From contig PGXY01000002.1 in the NCBI GenBank assembly GCA_002839375.1, positions 537,037-575,017 of the forward strand: a stretch of 37,981 nucleotides of DNA, in the 5' to 3' direction. The stretch comes from Spirochaetae bacterium HGW-Spirochaetae-1. GTDB lineage: Bacteria; Spirochaetota; UBA4802; UBA5550. The notes beneath the pieces were generated by a model. It saw only the letters and a program-made list of their open reading frames with translations. It did not search any database and was not told where the DNA came from. The translations under genes and the position numbers were made by a program. Positions 8,699-17,469 of the stretch are shown here, piece by piece; the stretch's first letter is position 1, and every line of letters begins with the position of its first letter.

Positions 8699-10510
8699 TC
8701 ACCGGATTCTCAATCTGCTCTGACTGTCACGTTTCTGTTTGGTTATGGCGTCAATCCTGTCCTGCTTGGTGACGATATGAGGAGTAATAAATACAAGAAG
8801 ATTCGTCTTTTTATACTCCGTGGTTTTATGCTTGAAGAGCCATCCAAGAACGGGGATGTCACCAAGAAGAGGAACTTTTGTTTCCTGTACGGATTTATTG
8901 TTGGTTATAAGACCGCCCACAACTATGGTTTTACCATCGAGAACGGATACCTTGGTTTTAATGTCACGCTTGCCAAGTTTTGGAGGCACGGTGGAAGAAG
9001 TGTCTGTTGTAGTGCCGAGTACGGAATTTATTTCCTGGTAAAGGTCCAGGGTTATCCGATTGCTGTTGGTAATATGCGGCGTAATTTTGAGTTTAATACC
9101 CACTGATTTATATTCATAGGTATAGAACTGCGTACCAGATTCGCTGATACGGTTATTGGATGCTACGGGAATTTCCTCGCCCACATTGAGTTCAGCTTCC
9201 TGGTTGTCGATGGTAAGAAGCTGCGGTGTGGACAGGATATTAAAATTATTATCGGTACCGCTGGCATTGAGAAGGACAAACCCCAGCATGGAGGTATCGG
9301 ATAGATATCCAAGCTGTAGACCCGATGCAAGGGGGACCACAAGTTTTTTACCATTCACCGATGAAGTGGAATAATCGGGAGGCGACCCCATGATGGACGA
9401 TCCACCGAACATATTTGTGCCGGACTGTTGTCCCAGCATCCAGTCGATTCCGAAACCCCATCCATTTTCAGCATTGACTTCAATGATGAGCGCCTCAATA
9501 AGCACCTGCTCTCTCACGATGTCCAATTCCTTGATTATCCTGTTTATTTCTTTGAATTCTTCAGGCTTTGCCGTGATGATGAGTGAATTGGTTTCCTTGT
9601 TGGCAATGATGGAAAGTTTTGTTTTCTGCTGCTGACTGACAGGTTCGGTTTTAGTGACCCTTCTTGATTTGCTGGATGATTTAACTTTCTGCGGATTATT
9701 CGTTGATAAGGGAGTAGTGTCTATTTTTGCAGACTCGGAAAAAGGAATTCGCGATAATACTTCGGCCAGCTGAACAGCGTCGGCATTCTCAAGGTTGACA
9801 ACATTGATAAACCCCTTGGGTGTAGCCCCCTCGGGAAGGTCCTCGGCCTGTTTGTCCAGTGCCGAGGCAATCTTGATGAGACCGTCTATTTCCGAAGATG
9901 TGCCGCTCACAATGATGGTGTTCAACGGCATATATACGACGATGTCGGTCATTTTCGATTTCAGGGGTTTCAGGGTGTTGGCTATTTCCGTTGCATCGGC
10001 ATTTTTAATTTCGAGAAGAAAGGTGACTGAATTCTCTTTGTCAGGTGAGATGTTTTTCTTTTCGCCATCGACGATTATTTCAACATTTTTCTTTATAGCC
10101 TCCTGAATGGGGAGAACTTTAATCAGGTTGCCTGTTTCTACAACGGCAAGGCCTTTTACTTCCAGAATTGATTTCATTACATCATAAGCCTGAGATACGG
10201 GAACTTTCTTTGCGGAGCTGATGGATATCTTGCCCTTGACCTTGTCATCCATAATGATGTTTTTACCGATCAGCTGGCTCATGATGTTTAGGAATTCTGA
10301 AATTTCCACATCTTTAAAATTGAGAGCAAATTTTCTTTCTGCTTTTTTCCCTTTACTTGCCTGTTTTTCCTGGGCATCGGCAATGAAATATGAGCGCAGA
10401 ATGGATGAATCACAATGAAGGAGATCACGAGAGATAAGAGGTAAAAAAAATAGGGTGAGGACCGCAAACAGTGTTATTATTGCAATAGGATATGCTTTTC
10501 TTTTACCCAT
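8699..10510 (-). CDS. gspD: Type II secretion outer-membrane secretin GspD
   Basis: The 603-residue secretin has a signal sequence (hydrophobic helix about 7-25), an N0 domain starting near FALNFKDVEISEF, two ring-building repeats and a C-terminal secretin core. The core ends in the canonical VPLLGDIPVLGWLF segment and FITPHIV. A Ser/Lys/Gln-rich low-complexity linker interrupts the second repeat at about residues 255-300. I count fewer N-domains than the N0-N3 of enterobacterial GspD. The start at 10510 (MGKRKAYP) is chosen because AAGGA lies 7 nt upstream. A longer frame begins at 10543 but would overlap gspC. No pilotin gene is visible nearby. Confidence 0.95.
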   Translation of the reverse strand: MGKRKAYPIAIITLFAVLTLFFLPLISRDLLHCDSSILRSYFIADAQEKQASKGKKAERKFALNFKDVEISEFLNIMSQLIGKNIIMDDKVKGKISISSAKKVPVSQAYDVMKSILEVKGLAVVETGNLIKVLPIQEAIKKNVEIIVDGEKKNISPDKENSVTFLLEIKNADATEIANTLKPLKSKMTDIVVYMPLNTIIVSGTSSEIDGLIKIASALDKQAEDLPEGATPKGFINVVNLENADAVQLAEVLSRIPFSESAKIDTTPLSTNNPQKVKSSSKSRRVTKTEPVSQQQKTKLSIIANKETNSLIITAKPEEFKEINRIIKELDIVREQVLIEALIIEVNAENGWGFGIDWMLGQQSGTNMFGGSSIMGSPPDYSTSSVNGKKLVVPLASGLQLGYLSDTSMLGFVLLNASGTDNNFNILSTPQLLTIDNQEAELNVGEEIPVASNNRISESGTQFYTYEYKSVGIKLKITPHITNSNRITLDLYQEINSVLGTTTDTSSTVPPKLGKRDIKTKVSVLDGKTIVVGGLITNNKSVQETKVPLLGDIPVLGWLFKHKTTEYKKTNLLVFITPHIVTKQDRIDAITKQKRDSQSRLRIR

Positions 10511-10529
10511 GAATAGTTCCTTGTGATGT

Positions 10530-11396
10530 TTATTCTGTAACATTGAGATCGAAGGTAACCAGGCGGCCGCCCCGCTCTATATCAACCGTAATTTTATTTT
10601 CATTTTGAAGAGACTGCCACATTTTATATAATTTATCCGTGCTGTCGATCGTTTTTCCATTAACACGTTTGACTATATCACCGCTTCTTGCCCCAAGCTT
10701 GTAGAGGATATTGTATGGCCGGACCTTTTTCAGCTGATATCCAACAATTGCACCATTTTCCCTGTAGGGACCGGCCAGCAGTCCCTTCATGGCATTATCG
10801 AGGTCATTCATGACTTTTTGCTTGATCTCGGCCCTGCTAATATTCTTTTTTACAAGATTTCCGCTCGTGTCAGGCTGTGCCGTGGATTGGTGCTGTTGAG
10901 GTGTTTCCTTTTTTCCATAGAGTTCGAGAACACTTCTCTGCCCATTGAGGTCCAGGTGGACTCTATCAGTGCCAATCCTAATTAATTTATATCCGTATAC
11001 ATCATTGTTTATTTCACTGTTTATTTTGTAAAGGGCAAAAATCTGTGGTTCCTTTTCGCCTGCTTTCCTGACAAGGGCCCGGGCAATACTGGATGGTCCA
11101 GTTATGGTTCCCAGGAGCGTGAGACTGTCCAGCGAACCTGCTGAAGGAGCTGAAGATTCCACTGTTGACGCACCCGATGAGTCAGAAACCTTGAAAAAAC
11201 CCGATTCGATGATGGGATTATAATCTTCCAGGGATTTTACCGTTTTTTTCCGGGTTGTTTTCAGTTCCTTTTTTATAACAGGGGAATAGGATGGAGTCAT
11301 GTTATATTTGATTACATGATTGATAGTTGAAGCGGTGATATAAGAGAATATAATCACTGAGGCTATATTCATCATATGATATTTAAAATTCTGCAT
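10530..11396 (-). CDS. gspC: Type II secretion protein GspC (HR plus PDZ domains)
   Basis: The 288-residue protein has one N-terminal membrane helix (about 8-27), a Pro/Lys-rich linker and a homology region (about 60-160, LTLLGTITG then ALVR). A C-terminal PDZ-type domain (about 190-288) includes LGARSGDIVKRVNGKTI. GspC bridges the inner-membrane platform to the secretin N-domains and is thought to take part in substrate choice. The start at 11396 has AGGGG about 8 nt upstream. A second ATG at 11402 would leave only 3 nt. This is the first gene of the gsp run and lies about 76 nt after dedA on the same strand. Confidence 0.9.
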   Translation of the reverse strand: MQNFKYHMMNIASVIIFSYITASTINHVIKYNMTPSYSPVIKKELKTTRKKTVKSLEDYNPIIESGFFKVSDSSGASTVESSAPSAGSLDSLTLLGTITGPSSIARALVRKAGEKEPQIFALYKINSEINNDVYGYKLIRIGTDRVHLDLNGQRSVLELYGKKETPQQHQSTAQPDTSGNLVKKNISRAEIKQKVMNDLDNAMKGLLAGPYRENGAIVGYQLKKVRPYNILYKLGARSGDIVKRVNGKTIDSTDKLYKMWQSLQNENKITVDIERGGRLVTFDLNVTE

Positions 11397-11472
11397 CACC
11401 ATTACCCCTGGATAACCGACTGCTCATATCCCTTATCTTAAAACCAATCACGTCAAGCAATTAATCGAAACC

Positions 11473-12141
11473 TTACAACTGTGAATAAAATGTTTTTTTA
11501 AAAAGCTTATTCCAGAAGTAGAAAATACGTTTCCTGTTGAATAGTATTGCAATAAAAATAAAAAGTATAAATATGAGAATTTTATATCGATTAAGATAGG
11601 GGAAGATGATCCGATAGTTTTCCCCGAAAGAATAACCCAGATAGAATAGAATAGAAGAAGTGCAGACCAGGGCTATGAAATCTATCAAGAGAAATTTCTT
11701 AAATTTCATTTTGATAAGTCCCGCTGTCATGAAAAGCATGTTTCTTACACCAAATGGCACAAAGCGTCCGAAGAATAAGGTTTTGCTGCCATACTTATCA
11801 AAATACATCTCCAGCTTCCCAAGTCGTTCTTTTGAAAAATTCTTATTAAAGAATTTGATTTTGTATAGTCTGCTGCTGGCAAGAATTCTTCCGCCGGCAT
11901 ACCGTCCAATGGCATATGCTACAATGTCACTGGAATAGGCTCCCAGGAAGCATCCGGCAAAAATATAATAAGTGTTTTCAGGAATGATCGTGGCTGCTAT
12001 AGAGGCTGAAATAATAAATACAAGATCCTCTGATATGGGGAAACTGAATCCAGCCAGGACGAGAAGGGCAAAGGAAATAAAATGCACATACGGTGCCGCG
12101 TTGGTAAGTATAGTAGCTAATAATTCCATAGAATTTTCCAA
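11473..12141 (-). CDS. DedA-family (SNARE-associated, VTT domain) membrane protein
   Basis: The 222-residue membrane protein has about five hydrophobic stretches. The DedA pattern is visible: FPISED in the first re-entrant region, the GAYSSDIVAYAIGRYAGG segment, and FFGRFVPFGVRNMLFMTAG, which matches the family's FxRxxPxxR...AG motif. DedA proteins act in membrane homeostasis, and several work as polyprenyl-phosphate or phospholipid transporters. It lies between a small unknown gene (31-nt gap) and gspC on the same strand, so it may share transcription with the T2SS genes. The substrate cannot be told from sequence. Confidence 0.88.
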   Translation of the reverse strand: MENSMELLATILTNAAPYVHFISFALLVLAGFSFPISEDLVFIISASIAATIIPENTYYIFAGCFLGAYSSDIVAYAIGRYAGGRILASSRLYKIKFFNKNFSKERLGKLEMYFDKYGSKTLFFGRFVPFGVRNMLFMTAGLIKMKFKKFLLIDFIALVCTSSILFYLGYSFGENYRIIFPYLNRYKILIFILFIFIAILFNRKRIFYFWNKLFKKTFYSQL

Positions 12142-12172
12142 AAAATAAGTAATATGAATATAGTATTATCGA

Positions 12173-12511
12173 TCATTTTACGATGAAAGACTCGGAACAA
12201 ATGGCGGGCATGCCTTTCTTCACCCATACCCGGATTTTTGTAACGCTTTTGCCTTCATTGTTTGTGATAGTTCCCAGATCCTCTATGTTGCCGATAGTTT
12301 CAATGGAAAATTCATAGAATTTCTGTACATGATTGAACGAATCGGTCAGAAGAATTAAAACATTTTTATTTGTGGGATGCTTTTTAGGTATTCCCTCAAA
12401 AGAGGAGTGAGTCTCATGAATGTTTAATTCTCTTTTTCTGTCAAGATCATATTTTCCCGACATGGCAAGGAGTTTCTGGACATACTTACGGTCTTCCATT
12501 TTTTTTACCAT
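12173..12511 (-). CDS. Hypothetical protein, 112 residues
   Basis: I do not recognise this protein. It has no signal peptide or membrane helix. It is rich in Lys and Glu at the N-terminus, and the C-terminal two thirds alternate hydrophobic and polar residues in a pattern suggesting a beta-rich fold (NVLILLTDSFNHVQKFYEF, then TKIRVWVKK). The two starts available (12511 and 12499) both have poor ribosome sites. It lies 31 nt upstream of dedA on the same strand. The length, codon use and absence of overlap with another gene support it as real. Confidence 0.6.
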   Translation of the reverse strand: MVKKMEDRKYVQKLLAMSGKYDLDRKRELNIHETHSSFEGIPKKHPTNKNVLILLTDSFNHVQKFYEFSIETIGNIEDLGTITNNEGKSVTKIRVWVKKGMPAICSESFIVK

Positions 12512-12737
12512 TCTAATTAATAATAATTATTGAACTATGACTACTGCATGCATATCGTAAAAGTATTAAAGAAAGATGACACAAAGAACAATTATCTGGA
12601 AATTTAAGCAATTATTTGTAACAGAATATTTTAATCACTTCACAGAAAAATCTTTATAAAAGAACACCCTTGTAATAATCTATCGGGATTCCCTTATTAT
12701 CAAGCACAATATTTGCAATAAAATAATATACGCGACC

Positions 12738-12759
12738 CATTAAAATTGAATTTTTAATG
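12738..12759. repeat. Perfect 8-bp inverted repeat
   Basis: Arms 12738-12745 and 12752-12759 are exact reverse complements around a 6-nt loop. The element is AT-rich and sits in the middle of the 443-nt divergent region. It could be an operator or a weak hairpin. There is no adjacent T-run to make it a clear terminator. Confidence 0.4.
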
Positions 12760-12830
12760 TTCGATTGTGAAGGCAAGCGGCAGAAAAGATAGTTTTCAGC
12801 AAAATAATCAGGATAACGGAGGATAGTAAA

Positions 12831-12848
12831 ATGAATTTAATAATTTAA
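12831..12848 (+). other. Five-codon micro-ORF with strong ribosome-binding site
   Basis: An ATG at 12831 is preceded by CGGAGGA at an ideal 7-nt spacing. The frame reads M-N-L-I-I and then stops. The ribosome site is better than those of most real genes nearby. It may be a leader peptide or the remnant of a lost gene. Confidence 0.3.
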
Positions 12849-12872
12849 GTCGACCTGTGTTTTTTAATGTAC

Positions 12873-12900
12873 TTGACGCTATAAATAAACATTATATCAA
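12873..12900 (+). promoter_or_regulatory. Candidate sigma-70 promoter for the AsmA-like gene
   Basis: TTGACG (12873-12878), a 16-nt spacer and TATCAA (12895-12900) lie about 55 nt upstream of the start codon at 12955. The -35 box is strong and the -10 box matches four of six positions. Confidence 0.4.
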
Positions 12901-12954
12901 TTGAAAGAATTCATCATCCTGTAAGGCATTATTTCAAAAATAAAGAAAATAGAA

Positions 12955-15222
12955 ATGATTAAATTAAGAAGTAAAATTATTCTCATAGCGCTCACCTCCG
13001 TTCTTATTCTCATACTGCTCAGCCTTGTTTCGCTGACTATATATTTTAATGTCACCTATCCTGAGAATAGGTTGAGAGATTTTGTGTCCAATTTTTGCAA
13101 GGAGAACCTTGGAAAGGCTGTTAAATTTGAAGGAGTCTCCATCAAATACTCAGGAAATATAATTGTAAAAAAATTCAATCTGTCTATCAGCAGTGACTTC
13201 AATGATAATATAAGCTTTATACAATCAGAGGAGGCCGAACTGGACATCAATTTTCTAAATTTATTCAGGAATATAGTTAAGGTTGAAGGTGTTCACTTTG
13301 GGAAAAGCACCATTTCCATTCAGAAAACATTCGGAAAAGATTATGTAGAAAACTTTAAAAGCATTTTTTCTTTTATTGATACATTACAAAAACCAGGTTA
13401 TATAAACCTTGATAATTTCTATGTTACTTTTAAAAAAAGCGACCTGTTTTATCATGAGTTCTTTAAAGAGCATAAGCTGACCCTTGCATGCCGGAATGCC
13501 ATAATAAAATTAAGAAGTGATGAGAAAAAATTTACCTACTTTGTAGAAGGGATACTTCTGCCTTACAAAACAGAAGAAATAAAGGAAGGGGATATTTCCA
13601 TTTCGGGAAAATTCTACTATGACCGTGCAAAGGAATCAAAGACAAATATTGTCATCGATAATTTTGATATGTCAGTTTTCAGCGAATACATCATAGAAAA
13701 CCAGCTGAGCAAGATGCTCTTTACCGGCGGATTGTCCACTGATATAGTAATTCTTATGCGGGCAGATGAGTATGGTGTAAAAGGCGATGTGGAAACCAAT
13801 AATCTGTCCATAACATCAAGTGGAGCACAGCAGTATTCTCTTGTATCCAATGAAAATTTCAATGCTGAAGTAGATATGCGGTTCTCACGGGTAAAAAATT
13901 TTATCAATTTCAGGGAATTACATCTCTATGATGATGTTCTGGATATTGATTTTTCAGGCAAATATTCAGATTTCAAAGAGGACAGAAATCTGAAATTCAA
14001 AGTAGAAACCAATACTATCGATTTAGATGATTTATCACGATGCTTCTCTCCATATATGGATGTCAGTTATAAAGGCTCCTTCAATATCAAGGCCAGTGTC
14101 GATTATGATCTCGCAAAAAAACAGGCCAGGGAAGTCAATATAACGTCTCTCCTGGAAGGTTTTTCCATCATCAAAAGCGAGAAGGGCAAAACCCGTGAAT
14201 TATTGTCGAACGGCTCAATGAATTTAGCGCTTAACCAAAATACCATGGATATTAATTCGGAATTTAAAATTAATAACTCCGATTTCAGCATTAAAAGTAA
14301 GACAGCTGTAAAAGATTTTTATCCTCCTGTTTCCTCGACGACTGTGGGTGTTTCCTCAAAAAAACTGAGTACTGAACTGCTCTACGATGTCATCTCCCTT
14401 GGGCTGGATAAAATTTTCTTAAACGCCTATAAGGATCAGCAGAAGGGATATGACGAAATATTTTTTCTACAGAAACCTCTGGGATCTCTCGTTAACACTA
14501 ATAATTTTTCGCTCGAATGGAACGCCGATTCCCTGTTTCTGACAGGGAATGCAGAGTTAAAAAAAATGAATTGTGCCATCAAGTTGGAAAATGGCACACT
14601 TACCATGGAAGACTTTAATCTCGAAGGATACGATGCGCAATACCGTCTGGAACTCCAGGGATATTTCAACAGGGATTACCCTTTCTTGACCATAAAAGGG
14701 AATGTGGGACAGCTTGACCTGGGGAAAATGTCCAGAGATTTAAAGAGTGATTTTTCCATGGAGGGGAAGCTCAATATTGATTTTGACTATGAGCTTACCG
14801 CGTACCGGCTGTTTCAAATACTGCAGAATTCAAAAGGTAATGTTTCCATCAATGTTGGTGCTGGTAGGATTAAAAACACGGAAACTCAAAAAAGAATAAC
14901 ATCATTTTTGAAAAAGAACGGGCTTGAAGCAAATGATCTTAATGATCTTGAGATCAGCAATTTTTCTTTTGCATTATCTCAATCGGGCGAGAATTTCTAT
15001 GTCAGGAATTTTACACTCAATTCCAATTTTGTCAACTTTTCTGCATATGGAACATATGGCTATGATACGGGTCTCAGAATACCTTCATATGTATCGCTGA
15101 AAGATACTACAGGGAAAACAATAAGCGTCCCGATGGAAATTTCGGGACGCCTGGAGAAACCTGATATGCTGCTAAAATCAATCAGCAAAGAGCCGTTGAG
15201 TTTATTCCCGGACATCCAGTAA
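12955..15222 (+). CDS. AsmA-like family envelope protein
   Basis: The 755-residue protein has one N-terminal membrane anchor (about 6-30) and a long periplasmic part rich in beta-strand patterns. The N-terminal region after the anchor (NRLRDFVSNFCKENLGKAVKFEGVSIKYSG...) resembles the start of AsmA/TamB-type proteins. A C-terminal stretch (about 620-720, with NVSINVGAGRIKNTETQKRITSF) fits the AsmA_2-type domain. Such proteins form long lipid-carrying grooves or otherwise affect outer-membrane biogenesis. The ribosome site is weak (AAGAAAATAGAA). The last 21 nt overlap the end of the minus-strand cyclase gene. The exact subfamily is uncertain. Confidence 0.75.
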   Translation: MIKLRSKIILIALTSVLILILLSLVSLTIYFNVTYPENRLRDFVSNFCKENLGKAVKFEGVSIKYSGNIIVKKFNLSISSDFNDNISFIQSEEAELDINFLNLFRNIVKVEGVHFGKSTISIQKTFGKDYVENFKSIFSFIDTLQKPGYINLDNFYVTFKKSDLFYHEFFKEHKLTLACRNAIIKLRSDEKKFTYFVEGILLPYKTEEIKEGDISISGKFYYDRAKESKTNIVIDNFDMSVFSEYIIENQLSKMLFTGGLSTDIVILMRADEYGVKGDVETNNLSITSSGAQQYSLVSNENFNAEVDMRFSRVKNFINFRELHLYDDVLDIDFSGKYSDFKEDRNLKFKVETNTIDLDDLSRCFSPYMDVSYKGSFNIKASVDYDLAKKQAREVNITSLLEGFSIIKSEKGKTRELLSNGSMNLALNQNTMDINSEFKINNSDFSIKSKTAVKDFYPPVSSTTVGVSSKKLSTELLYDVISLGLDKIFLNAYKDQQKGYDEIFFLQKPLGSLVNTNNFSLEWNADSLFLTGNAELKKMNCAIKLENGTLTMEDFNLEGYDAQYRLELQGYFNRDYPFLTIKGNVGQLDLGKMSRDLKSDFSMEGKLNIDFDYELTAYRLFQILQNSKGNVSINVGAGRIKNTETQKRITSFLKKNGLEANDLNDLEISNFSFALSQSGENFYVRNFTLNSNFVNFSAYGTYGYDTGLRIPSYVSLKDTTGKTISVPMEISGRLEKPDMLLKSISKEPLSLFPDIQ

Positions 15223-17205
15223 TTCGTATATTTTTACCGGGAGTTCTTTTCCTTTGACTTTGATAAGGTCCAGTTCACGGACAACCACATTATCTTTTAC
15301 ATGTTCATAAGTGAATTCGCTGATAATTATATAGGTGCCGTATACCTTGTTCGTCCCTTCGAGACGTGCCCCGAGGTTAACATTATCACCCATGAGGGTG
15401 TAATCCATTCGTGACGAAGACCCCATGTTGCCCACAACCATATCACCCGTGTTGATACCGATACCTATGTTAAGCTCGGGTTTGCCTTCATTCCTCCAGT
15501 TTTCGTTCATTTTGTGAAGGACTTCCATCTGCTCGAGGGCGCATTTACATGCCATGAGTGCATGATTTTCCATCTCAATAGGAGCTCCCCAGAAGGCCAT
15601 AATTTCATCACCGACATATTTATCCAGTGTGCCGTCATATTTGAATACCATATCGGTCATGGCCTGGAGATAATGATTAAGATGTTCAACCAGCTTTTCC
15701 GGTGTCAGCTTTTCGGAAATGGAGGTGAACCCGCGGATATCGGAGAACAATACCGTAAGAATTTTCTTTTCACCGCCCAGCTTCAGCTTGTCTGGACTTT
15801 TCAGCAATTCATCAACGACTGATTTTGATACGAATTTTGAAAATGTCTGTCGTATATATTTCTTTTCCTGTTGCTCAGTGAGAACCCGGTAAGTAATTAT
15901 CAACGTAAAACTGAGACCGGTCTGTATTATGGGGGTCAGCATGGCATTGATAATACTTGATGAATCAAAAATAACATACGAAGCTACAAGGTAAATAATT
16001 GATATAAAAAATACAAAGATTGTAGACATGATAATTGATAACCGGGGAAGGAAAAAACCCAGGAGTATGGCAATTACCAGCATTATTATCAGGTTCTGCA
16101 TGGGCGACATTTTATAAAGAAAGTCCTGATTCAATATCGTATTGAGGGCATTGGCATGGTGCTCTATTCCGAAAGTCGTTCCATACGGTGATTTATGCTG
16201 ATCCGTCGCTATGCCTGTTGATGCATAGGCGGCAATAAGAACAATTTTATCCGTAAGGGAAGTATTTCCTTCCATAGTGCCTTCCCGGGCAAAGAGAAAA
16301 TAGGGATAGTGCTGAAAACTGCCGGAACCCCCGATGAAGTTTATATCCATAAATCCCAGTTCATCGACAGGTATGATTATTTCCCCGTTTTTGTTGGGTT
16401 TCGCCATTTTGTTCAAGGGGATATTTTTCAGCTTTAAATACTGACCCATCTTGATCTCAACATCATCCTTTCCAATGCCATAGTAATCCATGGCCAGGAT
16501 AAGATCAACATTGGGATAATACCAGCCGTTGAATTTTATCACCAGGGGCATCTGCCTGTTTATTTGGTCGATTGGATCGGGGAAAACATTGGCAAAACCG
16601 ACGCCGCGTGAGGCCTTGAGAAGATCGGGTGTGGGCGGAACCATTTCTTCAACGAGTTGAGGAGACGCATCAGCCGGATCAACGGGGAATCTCATACGGT
16701 TGAGGATATTTATGCGTTCTTTCTGATCATTATATTGTACATCGATTTCTTCCGTTTCAAAAGGATAGTCAAGGAAAACATTGCCGGCCTTTTTTATTGC
16801 CTTGGCAAGTTCCTTCTCGCCCTCTTTATGGTCAAGAAATGTTATATCAAAGAAAATTGACAATGGATTGCCGGTTGATATGAAATCTGTAAAAAGGGCA
16901 TGTATATCCCAGGGGAAGGGCCACTGCACCTGGCGGTCCGAGAAATCCCTGATAGTGGCTTCATCAATACCGAGAATGATGATATCCTTTCGGGCGCGGG
17001 GATTTATTCTGCCCATGCGGACGCCGTCATCGAGTTTAACGGATTTTTCCGATGGATCACGCAGAAAGAAGCGAAAGTCGATGGCCCCCCTTTCAACTAT
17101 ATCAAACAAAGTTGTCTGCGTATAAAGTGCCATGATAATAAGGAATATTACAAAGGTTATGATGAAACTGATGGTTCTGTTGCGGTCAAATTTTAAAAAT
17201 TCCAT
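15202..17205 (-). CDS. Adenylate cyclase with extracytoplasmic CHASE2 sensor
   Basis: The 667-residue membrane enzyme starts with a membrane helix (about 13-31). A large CHASE2 periplasmic sensor (about 32-355) follows, then three membrane helices (about 360-435) and a class III cyclase domain (about 480-660). The catalytic set is complete: metal ligands D489 and D533, adenine-selecting K529 and D601, and transition-state N610 and R614. The product is therefore predicted to be cAMP. CHASE2-3TM-cyclases are common in spirochaetes and cyanobacteria. The start at 17205 has GAGAGGT about 5 nt upstream and a promoter candidate just before it. The ligand of CHASE2 is unknown. Confidence 0.93.
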   Translation of the reverse strand: MEFLKFDRNRTISFIITFVIFLIIMALYTQTTLFDIVERGAIDFRFFLRDPSEKSVKLDDGVRMGRINPRARKDIIILGIDEATIRDFSDRQVQWPFPWDIHALFTDFISTGNPLSIFFDITFLDHKEGEKELAKAIKKAGNVFLDYPFETEEIDVQYNDQKERINILNRMRFPVDPADASPQLVEEMVPPTPDLLKASRGVGFANVFPDPIDQINRQMPLVIKFNGWYYPNVDLILAMDYYGIGKDDVEIKMGQYLKLKNIPLNKMAKPNKNGEIIIPVDELGFMDINFIGGSGSFQHYPYFLFAREGTMEGNTSLTDKIVLIAAYASTGIATDQHKSPYGTTFGIEHHANALNTILNQDFLYKMSPMQNLIIMLVIAILLGFFLPRLSIIMSTIFVFFISIIYLVASYVIFDSSSIINAMLTPIIQTGLSFTLIITYRVLTEQQEKKYIRQTFSKFVSKSVVDELLKSPDKLKLGGEKKILTVLFSDIRGFTSISEKLTPEKLVEHLNHYLQAMTDMVFKYDGTLDKYVGDEIMAFWGAPIEMENHALMACKCALEQMEVLHKMNENWRNEGKPELNIGIGINTGDMVVGNMGSSSRMDYTLMGDNVNLGARLEGTNKVYGTYIIISEFTYEHVKDNVVVRELDLIKVKGKELPVKIYELLDVRE

Positions 17206-17239
17206 AAATACCTCTCGATGAACTCATAAGTATGGGCAT

Positions 17240-17268
17240 ATACTATTCAGGATTAAAATAATTTTCAA
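17240..17268 (-). promoter_or_regulatory. Candidate sigma-70 promoter for the CHASE2-cyclase gene
   Basis: On the minus strand TTGAAA (17263-17268) and TAGTAT (17240-17245) are separated by exactly 17 nt and lie about 35 nt upstream of the start codon at 17205. Confidence 0.45.
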
Positions 17269-17371
17269 GCTATTAATTGCGAGCCGTGGAATTATTCATT
17301 TAAATTATCGGGAACCATGTTGGAGTAATTCCGTAATCAGAGGTACCCTATTTTTTAAGCCTTTTATATAG

Positions 17372-17401
17372 TTGACAAAAAAAAAATCCGTAACAGATAT
17401 T
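17372..17401 (+). promoter_or_regulatory. Candidate sigma-70 promoter for argS-cinA
   Basis: A perfect TTGACA (17372-17377) is followed by an A-rich 18-nt spacer and GATATT (17396-17401). The start codon is at 17470, giving a leader of about 60 nt. Confidence 0.45.
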
Positions 17402-17469
17402 GTTAATTTGTTCATTTAAAGAATTAAGACCGGCTTACCCATTATTTACTATAAAAAGGAGCGAACATT

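Larger units (their letters stand above)
12512..12954. other. Intergenic region, 443 nt, between divergent genes
   Basis: This very AT-rich region lies between the minus-strand 112-residue gene and the plus-strand AsmA-like gene. It holds a perfect 8-bp inverted repeat (12738-12759), a five-codon micro-ORF with a strong ribosome site (12831-12848) and a promoter candidate for the AsmA-like gene (12873-12900). I see no longer coding frame and no tRNA-like fold. Confidence 0.6.

Noticed and set aside
8438-9106. 222-codon plus-strand open frame
   Set aside because: It is a shadow frame antisense to gspE and gspD, both full-length with clear motifs.
11403-11472. TTGACG upstream of gspC as an operon promoter
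   Set aside because: No acceptable -10 box occurs at 15-19 nt spacing, so the gsp genes may be transcribed from further upstream.
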